DNA of 43,378 nucleotides from a virus. The stretch spans positions 1 through 43,378 of IMG/VR virus record IMGVR_UViG_3300042996_000003, one strand, 5' to 3'. Position numbers and translations under genes: made by a program. Under the pieces are notes generated by a model. It did not search any database. It saw only the letters and a list, made by a program, of their open reading frames with translations, and was not told the origin of the DNA. This document shows positions 24,412-32,200 of this stretch, one piece after another. How positions within the stretch are numbered: position 1 is the first letter of the stretch; every line of letters starts with the position of its first letter.

Positions 24412-26117
24412 CAGATTTCTATCTCCAGAATTCCACGCTCTTCGTAAACAGAGGTCCCGATGGCTTCGGGATTGCGCTCCATGAGCTTGGCCGCGTTGAA
24501 GGCTGCAACCAACGGGTCAATCTTCGCCTTGCCCGCTGTCTGCTTAGTAATCAGTACGGCATTGCCGCGCTGTTCAGCCTTCGCATTGCCGACGCACCAG
24601 GCCATCATGCGGGAGCCTGAATGCCAGAGCGTGCCGTCTTTAAGTTTGCGCTCCATGCCCCACACGGCCGACGACAATCGAAAGCCTTGCGACACACCGA
24701 CCATTGTCTCGTTGGCGATGCCGCGCATTGCCAGCTCATCAACCATTGAGGCGACGCCCTGAGGGTCGAACCCGACGCCGGCAACTTCCGGCAGCAGACC
24801 GGTTTCGGCCACCTGTTCGACGATGCTCGCCAGCTCCTCAATGTCCTGCGTGGTCGAGGAGCAGATCACCAACGATTGCTCTTCGGCAAAGTCTCGCAGG
24901 GTCTCGGCAATCTCTGGCCGCAGATCCAGTACGTCGCTCTGTATCCAAGCTCGGCTCCAGAACAGCCAGTCCCGGGTGATCTTGTCTCGCCCACAAACGG
25001 CGAGTCCCAACATGTCATCAAGCCCGCCACCATCAATCCCGATGGTCACCACTTCGCTACGATCCAGCAACGCTTCCAGCGTCAGGCTCTCATCGGCGGC
25101 GTCTTGCCAGAAGTCAGCGCCACGCCACCGTTCAGAATGTAGCGCCAGTCCGATTTCAACGTTGAGGTGCTGGCTCGCCCACCGGCGAACCTCTTCCTCG
25201 CCCTTTTCCTTTGCCTGGGCATAATCCTTGCGCAGGGCCTCGATGCTGATCGAGAGCCCAAGATTGGGTGTGACCATGGGCCAGAGCTTTGGATTTTCCC
25301 ACGGCCTGGTCTTGTCGGTCTGCATGGCCTCGGGGAACTCATAAAGCACAGGCAGCATTGACGCCGCTTCACCTTTGATGCGTCCATCTCGAATGCCACG
25401 CGCGAGCTGCAGCTCGGAACGGAAACACCCTGCCGGTGGCATGTCGCTTTGCGTCGTGATGAAGATCAGAAAGCCTTCCGGGCGCGGCATCAGCCCGCCA
25501 CGGATCTGGCCGATCACGCGCGAGGCGTAACTCACCGTCGACATCACGTGCAGTTCGTCGACCAGCACGCCCGTGGGTTTGGCACCGGTCATCACCTTCA
25601 TGTCGAAGGTCTTGATCTTCAGGACTGCCCCGTTGGTCAGGTCCTCGATGGTCTTCAGGTGCTCGCGGACGGCAAACCTCTTCGGCAAATAGCCCTCAGG
25701 ATCGGCCTCGATCATTCCTGATGCCTGCTGGAATGCCAGATCGGCCACTTCCTGCGTCGGTCCGACCAGCAAGAATTCAGCACGCGGCCGCTGATTGAGC
25801 AGCATAGCTGTCAGCATGATCCCGGCGCCGCCCGTCGTCTTGCTGTTCTTCTTCGGCACCAGCCCGAACAGCTCGCCGACGTGGCGCACCCCATTCTCGT
25901 CGAGAGAGCCGAACACGGCCCGAACGATATCGCGAAACCACTCGCCAGCCGCTTCGCCCATGGTCGGTTGTCCAACCACATCCGGAAGCCGCAGGCGATT
26001 GAAGATAGCCACTGCCCTGTCGGCCTCTGCCTTGTTGAGCGGCAGATCGGGAATAAGCGGCTCGCGTGCCTTCAGTCGATCGACCCAATCGGGGCAGGAG
26101 AAATCCCACTCGCTCAA
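24411..26117 (-). CDS. terL: Large terminase subunit
   Basis: A 568-residue packaging motor of the HK97-like group. The ATPase region has a variant Walker A, VPKKNSKTTGG (about 87-97), and a Walker B at VLVDELH (acidic residues about 187-188). The C-terminal nuclease starts with TIGIDGGGLDDM (Asp362). The start is TTG 26117, overlapping the small terminase stop as TTGA, and the N-terminus (SCPDWVDRLK, LPLNKAEADRAV) matches what I remember of this family. It cuts concatemeric DNA and pumps it into the prohead. Confidence 0.95.
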   Translation of the reverse strand: MSEWDFSCPDWVDRLKAREPLIPDLPLNKAEADRAVAIFNRLRLPDVVGQPTMGEAAGEWFRDIVRAVFGSLDENGVRHVGELFGLVPKKNSKTTGGAGIMLTAMLLNQRPRAEFLLVGPTQEVADLAFQQASGMIEADPEGYLPKRFAVREHLKTIEDLTNGAVLKIKTFDMKVMTGAKPTGVLVDELHVMSTVSYASRVIGQIRGGLMPRPEGFLIFITTQSDMPPAGCFRSELQLARGIRDGRIKGEAASMLPVLYEFPEAMQTDKTRPWENPKLWPMVTPNLGLSISIEALRKDYAQAKEKGEEEVRRWASQHLNVEIGLALHSERWRGADFWQDAADESLTLEALLDRSEVVTIGIDGGGLDDMLGLAVCGRDKITRDWLFWSRAWIQSDVLDLRPEIAETLRDFAEEQSLVICSSTTQDIEELASIVEQVAETGLLPEVAGVGFDPQGVASMVDELAMRGIANETMVGVSQGFRLSSAVWGMERKLKDGTLWHSGSRMMAWCVGNAKAEQRGNAVLITKQTAGKAKIDPLVAAFNAAKLMERNPEAIGTSVYEERGILEIEI

Positions 26118-26557
26118 TTGGGCAACAACCCGCCCCAGCCCGTATCTTCATGGGCCGTCTTGGCGTCTTCGAGAGCCGCCTCTTTCTTGCCGAGCTTGGC
26201 AGCCTTGACCGGCTTGGCCTGCTGCAGCGGCGCCGGCACCGAACGATCAAGCCGCTTGAGATATTTGTCGATCGCCGACACGTTGCCAGCTTCCGCCTCT
26301 GCCATCAGCGACGAGATGAGCTTAGCCTCGACTCTCGCCTTGGCCTCAGCCTTGGCGGCAAGCTCTCGAAAATAATTCTTCCGCAAAGTGGGCGGAGTGC
26401 AGTTCAGCGCCGCTGCGATCTTCTCAATAGTCCACCCGAACGCCAGTAACTGTATGATAGTACGGCGTTTTTCTTCGGTCACCAGATGGGGAGGCCGGCC
26501 GCGCTTGCCATGACCCTCGGGAATTGGGTCACCCAAGAGGTCAAAATTCGTACTCAT
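26114..26557 (-). CDS. terS: Small terminase subunit
   Basis: A 147-residue protein with an N-terminal basic stretch (GHGKRGRPPHLV), then a helix-turn-helix (IIQLLAFGWTIEKIAAALNCTPPTLRKNYF, in two parts) and a coiled-coil C-terminal region. This matches small terminases that bind the packaging site. The start at ATG 26557 is preferred over a GTG 49 codons upstream. AGAGG lies upstream, but inside an inverted repeat followed by a T-run, so its expression may be controlled. Confidence 0.85.
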   Translation of the reverse strand: MSTNFDLLGDPIPEGHGKRGRPPHLVTEEKRRTIIQLLAFGWTIEKIAAALNCTPPTLRKNYFRELAAKAEAKARVEAKLISSLMAEAEAGNVSAIDKYLKRLDRSVPAPLQQAKPVKAAKLGKKEAALEDAKTAHEDTGWGGLLPN

Positions 26558-26559
26558 CG

Positions 26560-26582
26560 AAAAAAAACCTCTGAATGAGAGG
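26560..26582 (-). promoter_or_regulatory. Hairpin over the terS ribosome binding site
   Basis: On the minus strand CCTCT-CATTC-AGAGG forms a 5-bp stem followed by eight T, ending 3 bases before the terS ATG. The stem sequence CCTCT/AGAGG is close to the ACCCTCT motif of the array near 27.65-28.03 kb. It could act as a weak attenuator and would cover the likely ribosome binding site. Confidence 0.4.
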
Positions 26583-26637
26583 GACGGCGGTGCGGAGGCA
26601 GCGCCACTTCCTAGACTTTTGACCCCCCTCCCGTCGG

Positions 26638-26946
26638 TCAGGCCTGACCCTTCGCCCGCTTCGCCCGTGCGCCTGCCGTTTTCTGCTGATGATGCGTGAA
26701 GCACAGCAGCTCGATGTTCGAAGGGTCGAGGTCAGCACCACCGTCTTTGCGTTCGATGATGTGGTCAGCAATGACCCGATGCTTTGAGCCGCAGCGTTCG
26801 CACCAATTGCCACGCTCGCGCTTGATCTGCGCAACGAGGCGGCGCCACTCGGGCGATTGGTAGAACTGCTCGGCAGTTTTGGGCGGAGGCTTGAGCCGTG
26901 AAGGCAGGGAGGCCAGTGAAGGCCGAAGGTTGGTCAGCTTGCCCAC
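26638..26946 (-). CDS. HNH endonuclease next to the terminase
   Basis: A 102-residue protein with a full HNH core: CERCGSKHRVIADHIIERKDGG, then NIELLCFTHHQQKTA. The two CxxC-like cysteines near the start and the His-Asn-His order are visible. The start chosen is GTG 26946, preceded by GGGG; a longer reading would use a frame beginning 68 codons earlier inside the next gene. HNH proteins beside terminases assist DNA cutting at packaging in HK97-like phages. Confidence 0.88.
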   Translation of the reverse strand: MGKLTNLRPSLASLPSRLKPPPKTAEQFYQSPEWRRLVAQIKRERGNWCERCGSKHRVIADHIIERKDGGADLDPSNIELLCFTHHQQKTAGARAKRAKGQA

Positions 26947-26959
26947 CTCTACCCCACCA

Positions 26960-26991
26960 AACCAAAAGGCGCTCCGGTTGCCCGTGCGCCT
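26960..26991 (-). terminator. Intrinsic terminator before the packaging genes
   Basis: On the minus strand AGGCGC (26991-26986) pairs with GCGCCT (26972-26967). The loop contains a nested CGG-GCAA-CCG stem, and TTTGGTTTGG follows. It lies downstream of the gene at 27071-27640 and upstream of the HNH gene. Confidence 0.6.
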
Positions 26992-27070
26992 GTCTGTAGA
27001 CCTGTTCTGTTGTGAGCGAACATACGTCAAATAAAACCGGAGGCAAGCCCCTCCAAATGCATCCTGCGGA

Positions 27071-27640
27071 TTATTTCCAAGGCGGTGTAGCACTGGTCGG
27101 CAGCAGCGCTTCATGATCCTCCAGCCCATCAGGGCCATTGAGCATGCCAACCAGGTCGATCAGCGCCATATACCAAAGCTCGTAAGCCCGTCTCGCCTCC
27201 TCGACAAAGCGCGGCTCAAGCCCGATCAGCACCAATGGTGCGATCCCGAGATATCCCGTCTTCTTGACCGGATCGCGCCAGAGCTTTTTTGGCTGACCAT
27301 CCCTGCCAACTGGCTGCATCCACTGCCCCGGTCCTTCCGGGTACCATTCCGGCCGTGTCCCCTGCCGCCCATGCCGGATCACGATCGACCATGCCTCAGG
27401 CGGCAATGCCATGACCGCATCGTACACCACAGCCGCATCTTCGTGGCACTGCACCGCCATGTGCATCGCCCCAGCAGACGATGTATCCACCCGGCACCCG
27501 AGCGCCATCACTTGCGCCAGCCCGCTCTCGATTGATCCGGCTGAACCCTGCGTCGGCCAGAGCCGCTTCGCCACATGCTCCACCTTCTGGTCGCGAAAAG
27601 CCCAGACAACCAGGTCTTCAACATCCACGGCCTTTGGCAT
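27071..27640 (-). CDS. Hypothetical protein at the early/late boundary; candidate late regulator
   Basis: A 189-residue soluble protein. The N-terminal ~60 residues could form a helical DNA- or RNA-binding region (VDVEDLVVWAFRDQKVEHVAKR). The C-terminal half is helical with aromatics (FVEEARRAYELWYMALIDL). No family motif is recognised. It lies alone between the ACCCTCT array and a terminator that shields the packaging genes, the place where lambda-like phages keep an antiterminator. Late regulation is inferred from position only. Its ribosome binding site lies in a 12-bp inverted repeat. Confidence 0.6.
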   Translation of the reverse strand: MPKAVDVEDLVVWAFRDQKVEHVAKRLWPTQGSAGSIESGLAQVMALGCRVDTSSAGAMHMAVQCHEDAAVVYDAVMALPPEAWSIVIRHGRQGTRPEWYPEGPGQWMQPVGRDGQPKKLWRDPVKKTGYLGIAPLVLIGLEPRFVEEARRAYELWYMALIDLVGMLNGPDGLEDHEALLPTSATPPWK

Positions 27641-27649
27641 TGGCTAATC

Positions 27650-27676
27650 AAACCTCTTAGAGGGTCTAAGAGGTTT
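27650..27676. repeat. 12-bp perfect inverted repeat upstream of gene 27071-27640
   Basis: AAACCTCTTAGA and its exact complement TCTAAGAGGTTT flank a GGG spacer. The right part of the minus-strand stem contains AAGAGG, the likely ribosome binding site of the gene starting at 27640. The repeat could be an operator or an RNA hairpin that hides the ribosome binding site. Confidence 0.75.
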
Positions 27677-28027
27677 CTCTTCAAACCTCTTATCGGAAAT
27701 AAAGAAGCAAACAGTTGAGGTTAGAGAGCCGGAAGAGGGTTGAGAGGGTTGCCCTATGGCACATGAGCAATTTTCCAACCCGCACCGCATCAGATAGTCA
27801 TCCCCCACACCCCTTCTATATATAGGCGACAGCAAACCCTCTCGACCCTCTTAAAATTCGTCTAATACATTGATTTTACTGTTGATTATCGTTGAGAGGT
27901 TTTGCATTCCACCCTCTCGCAAACCTCTTGACCCTCTGTCGCGCCGCGCAAGCGGCGAGAGGGTCAAGACTTCCATTTTCTTTTCTGAAGAGGGGTGCGG
28001 GGCGCGGCGCAAAGGGTTTGACCCTCT
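27659..28027. repeat. Array of nine ACCCTCT heptamers
   Basis: Exact ACCCTCT occurs on the plus strand at 27836, 27845, 27911, 27931 and 28021. Its complement AGAGGGT occurs at 27659, 27734, 27743 and 27958. Two adjacent pairs are 9 bases apart (27734/27743 and 27836/27845). Related AACCTCTT elements lie at 27651, 27684 and 27923, with AGAGG(T/G) forms at 27670, 27894 and 27988. By chance fewer than 0.1 exact copies would be expected in this length. Confidence 0.85.
27926..27969. repeat. Long hairpin with 18 paired bases and GCAA loop
   Basis: TCTTGACCCTCT (27926-27937) pairs fully with AGAGGGTCAAGA (27958-27969). After a 4-base bulge, CGCCGC pairs with GCGGCG around a GCAA loop, a stable GNRA-type tetraloop if the plus strand is transcribed. 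Both arms of the outer stem contain the array heptamer. On the plus strand a T-rich stretch (CTTCCATTTTCTTTT) follows, so a rightward terminator or small RNA end is possible. Confidence 0.7.
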
Positions 28028-28054
28028 CGCCACGCGGGCACTCATCTGGCGGGT

Positions 28055-29899
28055 TTAGAACCCTTGGTCGCTGGGGTCGCGTGGCGGCGGTGCGCCTTGG
28101 TCCGCTGGGTTCTCCCGCAGCACGACATCGAGATAGTCATAGTAATTGCCGCGTTTCTTTTGGTAGCCGAGGTCGGACAGCCGATCACCGAAGCTGCGCA
28201 GCGAGGCGGCACGCAACCCGTTGCGCTTGCACCAATGCTCATAGGCTTCGAACAACACGCCGGCACGGACCTTCTGCCCCTGCACCCGTTCTATGCAGAC
28301 CTCGGCGAAAACGCCGACATTGTCGCGCTCTTCCCGATAGTCCTGGGCAAAAGCCTTCGCCTCGGCCGGGGTGTAGAAATCCAGACCATTGGTCAGATAG
28401 AGCAGCGCGCCTTCGATCAGCCAGTTGAGCACACCCGATCGTTCCGCATCGAGCTTTGCAGCGAGAATGGTGGGTGCGATGCGCTCACCTTCCGGGATCT
28501 TTACGCCCCAGATAACGAACAGGAATCGCCGCCAGATACCCTCATCGGTGCCCGAGATGGCCGGTTTGTTGTTACCCGACAGCATGGGCGTGAACTGCGG
28601 CATGAACTCAAAGAAGTCCTTGTTCAGGAATCGGGCAAGGATCTTGGTGCCGCCCGTCAGCGCCTTGATCAGCTCCTCCTTAAGCGGCGTGTTCTTGGGC
28701 AGCTCTTCGATGGTGACCAGGCGCGCATTATGCAGGCGCGCAATGTCCGGGTTGGCTTGCTGGCCCGCCCGCTGCCCGTCGCCAGTGATGGTCTCGGGTG
28801 AGGCGATCTGGCGATAGCTGCCGGCCAATCGGCCGATCAGCTCGAAGAACGCCGACTTGCCGTTGGCGCCAGTGCCGTAATGGTACCAGAGCCGCTGCTC
28901 GTCATTGCCACCGAACAGCAGCGCCACGGCCGTCGACACCTGGATGAAGGTGCGCCAGCGCGCCTCCGGCTGGACCTTGCCTAGAAAGTCGCTTTTGAAG
29001 AACGGACAGTCGGCCTCGGAATGGTATTCGACCTCAGCGATCTTGGTAATGAGATCGTGCCTGTCATGCGGGCGGAACTCGAAGCGGCCGATCTGCCGCT
29101 CGCCACCTTCGGGCTGGTCAGCATCCAGTTCGCGCCAGAAGCGCAGCGTGCCATTGGCCACGTTAAACAGCAGATGATCGGCATCGAGCTTTTCGATCGG
29201 CAACGCCTTGAGCGATTGCGCCTGCTCGAGCATGGCTTTCGTGCGCCCGGAATTGCCAGATGTCACGGCCCAGGCCAAGCGCGACGAGCGGCGCTTGCCG
29301 AGCGCCACCATGATCTCGCCCGCTGTCTTGATGATCCTTTCTTCGGCCGCGCTCAGATCGCCGCTCTTTTCGAGCAGCTCCGTCGAGCGGGTCAGGATCG
29401 CCTTCTGACGCTCGCTGGCTTCCAGCTCAATCGCCTCAAGCTTGATCTTGTCGACGATCATCTGGGCGAGGAAGCGCACATCGAGGTCGGCCTCATCGCG
29501 TGCCCAATGCGTGCCCTTCCAGGTCAGCCAGCCAAGGCCGGTTACATAGCGCAGATTGGTGCCGAACCAGGCATCAAGCCTGCGGCCGTTGTCGCGATCG
29601 TTCTGGTCGAGCCCCGCACACCAGCGGATGACGATGAGCATGTCGGCGCCGACATCATCATTGTTGCCGAAATCATCGGCACCGTTGAAGGCGTCGGAAT
29701 CGTCAGGACCGGGATCGCTGGGGTCCCGCTCGGGTGGAGTTTGCTGATCCTCAGCCTTGCCCTTGGTTTTGCGCGTGCGCTTAGGCTTATCGGCTGCATC
29801 AGCCTTGCCTTTGCCACCCTCATGCACGGTGAGCTTCACCGACTGCTTGCGCGCCATGGCTTTTTTGACAGGATGTTCGTCGTCTGGAGTGTCGGTCAT
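28055..29899 (-). CDS. D5-type SF3 helicase (phage/P4-like primase-helicase C-terminal part)
   Basis: A 614-residue protein. The first ~85 residues are charged and low in order. The middle holds a D5-N-like region, and the C-terminal half carries the SF3 helicase with Walker A GTGANGKSAFFELI, Walker B-like ARLVTIEEL and the sensor LSGNNKPAISG. The C-terminal ~60 residues form a small winged-helix-like domain. The start at ATG 29899 overlaps the PP-loop gene stop as ATGA. It lacks an obvious primase active site, which is supplied by the separate zinc-finger/TOPRIM gene upstream. Confidence 0.92.
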   Translation of the reverse strand: MTDTPDDEHPVKKAMARKQSVKLTVHEGGKGKADAADKPKRTRKTKGKAEDQQTPPERDPSDPGPDDSDAFNGADDFGNNDDVGADMLIVIRWCAGLDQNDRDNGRRLDAWFGTNLRYVTGLGWLTWKGTHWARDEADLDVRFLAQMIVDKIKLEAIELEASERQKAILTRSTELLEKSGDLSAAEERIIKTAGEIMVALGKRRSSRLAWAVTSGNSGRTKAMLEQAQSLKALPIEKLDADHLLFNVANGTLRFWRELDADQPEGGERQIGRFEFRPHDRHDLITKIAEVEYHSEADCPFFKSDFLGKVQPEARWRTFIQVSTAVALLFGGNDEQRLWYHYGTGANGKSAFFELIGRLAGSYRQIASPETITGDGQRAGQQANPDIARLHNARLVTIEELPKNTPLKEELIKALTGGTKILARFLNKDFFEFMPQFTPMLSGNNKPAISGTDEGIWRRFLFVIWGVKIPEGERIAPTILAAKLDAERSGVLNWLIEGALLYLTNGLDFYTPAEAKAFAQDYREERDNVGVFAEVCIERVQGQKVRAGVLFEAYEHWCKRNGLRAASLRSFGDRLSDLGYQKKRGNYYDYLDVVLRENPADQGAPPPRDPSDQGF

Positions 29900-30768
29900 A
29901 CGCCACACATCCCTTGGCATTCTTCGCCTACACCCCAAAACCCAAATTGACCCCGTTCCTCGTCAGTGGAAATGTCCGCTTCTTCGAGGGGCACTAAGCT
30001 GTGGTGGAGGTAGAGCGTTCCAAGCAGAGTGATCTTGCTGGTTGGATCACGCAGAGCTCGGTCTAGCGCGATTGCGTCCTGCCACCCCGAGGGCGAATTA
30101 TCTCGTAGCCAGCGCCATTCGGCGTTGCTGCGGAAAGGGCAGAAGATACAGGCTGACTTAGGCGGAATGGGATAACCGTGCTTCAACAGCCAAGCGATGC
30201 AGTCCACTCGCCGCATGCCCCGTTCCAGTTTCTCCAAAAGGGGATGGCGGTTGTGTATCCACTTCACGCGAGACAAGGCGACCCGCTGTATTTCATCGCG
30301 CGAAATACCAATCCACTGCTCGACGATCGGGGCTTTTGGCCCTTTCTTGCCCTTGGCCAGCCCGACAACGCGACGAACCTCTTTGATGATCGGATCGATC
30401 TTGAAATCGCCGGTACATTGCCGACGCAAAACGCCCCGTGTCCCATCTTCATTCTTTACGAAGAACGGCGGGCGAGCATCGATGCGACTTGTTCCCTTTA
30501 CAGCCGCATGGATTTCGTCGTTCAAGTTCCCGGCGCTGATCACATGAACAGGGAAAGGCAAGACGTTGCCGCTCCGTAGCCAATTCAGGTGCTCGTATAC
30601 GACGTCTGGCTCCGCGCCCGTGTCGGCAAAAATTGCCAAGTCCGGCATGTGATCGAACTCACCATGCGCAGCCATGAGCGCGAGCGTGGTTGACTGAACG
30701 CCGGCACCAAGGGACAAAATTCGAAACTTCGCCTCTGGAAGTGGCCTGGAGAGGGCGAAGGTGCTCAT
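29896..30768 (-). CDS. PAPS-reductase-like PP-loop protein
   Basis: A 290-residue protein of the adenine nucleotide alpha-hydrolase (PP-loop) group. The PP-loop is SLGAGVQSTTLALM (about 24-37), followed by a FADTGAEPDVVYEHLNWL block typical of PAPS reductases. Cysteines in RQCTGDFKIDP, SACIFCPFR and the C-terminal ECQGMC could bind an Fe-S cluster. Such proteins are common in phages, and their roles are mostly unknown; sulfur chemistry or nucleobase modification are possibilities. It lies, with ATGA overlaps on both sides, exactly between the primase and helicase genes, which suggests a role tied to replication or DNA modification. Confidence 0.85.
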   Translation of the reverse strand: MSTFALSRPLPEAKFRILSLGAGVQSTTLALMAAHGEFDHMPDLAIFADTGAEPDVVYEHLNWLRSGNVLPFPVHVISAGNLNDEIHAAVKGTSRIDARPPFFVKNEDGTRGVLRRQCTGDFKIDPIIKEVRRVVGLAKGKKGPKAPIVEQWIGISRDEIQRVALSRVKWIHNRHPLLEKLERGMRRVDCIAWLLKHGYPIPPKSACIFCPFRSNAEWRWLRDNSPSGWQDAIALDRALRDPTSKITLLGTLYLHHSLVPLEEADISTDEERGQFGFWGVGEECQGMCGV

Positions 30769-31961
30769 GCGCCCACCCTCACCAGGTCATTAAGATCTCT
30801 GCCGTCGCCAAGGGGCTGCACGAGCTGACAGTTGAGGTACGGCAGCTCGGGTCGCGTGACGCGAGCCTGTTCGCGCAGCTCCAGAGCCCGCAGCAGCCCC
30901 CGCGTCGCCTTCTCTACTGTCTTGGTTTCGGGTTCATCGCTGTCGCAAAGATAGACCAGTTCGTCGCACCAGTCGGGCGGCAGAAAGCAATCCAGATCGT
31001 CCATGTCGGGGCGATCTTCATGCCGCTTGTTGTCGATGTCGCGGAAGGCCTTGCCACTCATATTGCCTAGGTCGACCCCGGCCCAGTAGGCGGTGTTTGG
31101 CTCGAAATTATGCCGTAGCGCGGTGAGCGTCGTCTCGATGCCTTCGCCCATGACAATACGGTGCACCGTCTTGGGCGTATAAAGCTTGATGGCACCGCCC
31201 CTCTTGCTCCCGCGCACCTTCTTGGCGGGCAACCCTAGCGGTGAGCCATCCTTTTCCTTCTTGACCGGATGGAACAACGCGACCTTGCCATTAGGCTGGG
31301 TCAGATCGATCCAGGTCTGATGTACGGCGCCGAAGCTGCCATCGGGCAGCACCACGGCGGCAGCCATGGCTGGCCCGGAGTGGAGCACGGGATATGTCTT
31401 GCGACCGTCTTCGGCGGTAACCTCAACAACATAGTCCAGCTGACGAATTTCCCGCAGCAATATGCGATCGAACTGCAGCCGGTCGATGCCGCGCAAAGCG
31501 AGGTAGTCGGCAACCCCGCTGTGTCCGATCGGAGCAGGCGGGCTGGAGCGAGACCATAAAGCAAGGCCCTCGCTGATTGCGCGCAGCCGGCGCTTTTCTT
31601 CCTCGGCTGCGCGTTCGCGTTCGCGCTGCTGCGCCTCTTGATGGATACGCGCCGCTTCCTCGGCCGATATCGGATCGGATACCCGCCGCCCGGTGATCAG
31701 CTCGCAGGCCTGCACGAACTTGACGTGCTCGGTCTGCATCACCAGGTCGATGACGCCATGGCCCGCAATACCGCAGCGACGGCAGTTGAACGTGTTCTTG
31801 GTCGTGTGGATGGCGAAACGATCCGTCCCGCCACAGACTGGGCAAGGGCCCGCCTTGTCCGATCCCGGCCCAAGCTTCCAGCCTTTGAAGTTCGCCCAAC
31901 TCCAGCATGTGACTGCATCGGCATCGTCGCGCAGTGAGGCGAGTTCGGGTGGCAGGCTCAT
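30765..31961 (-). CDS. Zinc-finger/TOPRIM DNA primase
   Basis: A 398-residue primase. An N-terminal zinc finger of CHC2-like type is seen in GPCPVCGGTDRFAI and FNCRRCGIAGHGVIDLV (about 39-75). A helical linker full of Glu and Arg follows. The TOPRIM fold starts with HRIVMGEGIETTLTAL (catalytic Glu near 275) and continues to YLCDSDEPE with the DxD metal-binding pair. The gene overlaps its neighbours by ATGA on both sides. With the SF3 helicase it forms the replication start-up unit of the phage. Confidence 0.92.
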   Translation of the reverse strand: MSLPPELASLRDDADAVTCWSWANFKGWKLGPGSDKAGPCPVCGGTDRFAIHTTKNTFNCRRCGIAGHGVIDLVMQTEHVKFVQACELITGRRVSDPISAEEAARIHQEAQQRERERAAEEEKRRLRAISEGLALWSRSSPPAPIGHSGVADYLALRGIDRLQFDRILLREIRQLDYVVEVTAEDGRKTYPVLHSGPAMAAAVVLPDGSFGAVHQTWIDLTQPNGKVALFHPVKKEKDGSPLGLPAKKVRGSKRGGAIKLYTPKTVHRIVMGEGIETTLTALRHNFEPNTAYWAGVDLGNMSGKAFRDIDNKRHEDRPDMDDLDCFLPPDWCDELVYLCDSDEPETKTVEKATRGLLRALELREQARVTRPELPYLNCQLVQPLGDGRDLNDLVRVGA

Positions 31962-32200
31962 GCGCCATCCTCGACGATCTCATAGATGATGCGTTTCTCC
32001 GGCCCGCAATGCGCTGATGTGGCCCAAGCTTCTTGAAAAGTGTAGATACCAGCTTGAGTGATATCATTGGTGTAGCCGCAGGATTTAGGACGCCACCAAG
32101 CCTGCCATTCTCCAGACCAGATGCGAACCATCTTACCTGTGAACTTGGCTTTGGTTCGCTCTCCACCCTTGCGACGCATGGAAGTCAGCAGACGTTTCAT
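31958..32200 (-). CDS. Small conserved-looking early protein
   Basis: An 80-residue basic protein. A central block with WQAWWRPKSCGYTNDIT and AHCGPEKRI is compact, aromatic and reminds me of a small phage domain seen in other alphaproteobacterial phages. No function is known to me. It overlaps both neighbours by ATGA, so it is a real part of the early operon. Confidence 0.7.
   Translation of the reverse strand: MKRLLTSMRRKGGERTKAKFTGKMVRIWSGEWQAWWRPKSCGYTNDITQAGIYTFQEAWATSAHCGPEKRIIYEIVEDGA

Larger units (their letters stand above)
27641..28054. other. Non-coding inter-operon region with possible origin
   Basis: About 414 bases with no credible gene. It has many ACCCTCT elements on both strands, a 12-bp inverted repeat near its left end, a long 18-bp hairpin, a CTATATATAG element at 27816-27825 and an AT-rich block at about 27852-27895. 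It lies between the SF3 helicase gene and the gene before the packaging module. Iteron-like repeats plus an AT-rich block beside replication genes suit a replication origin. A shared operator or RNA-based control region is the other reading. Confidence 0.6.

Noticed and set aside
27650-28027. A CRISPR-like array
   Set aside because: The repeats are 7-8 bases, occur on both strands and are unevenly spaced. There are no uniform spacers and no cas genes.
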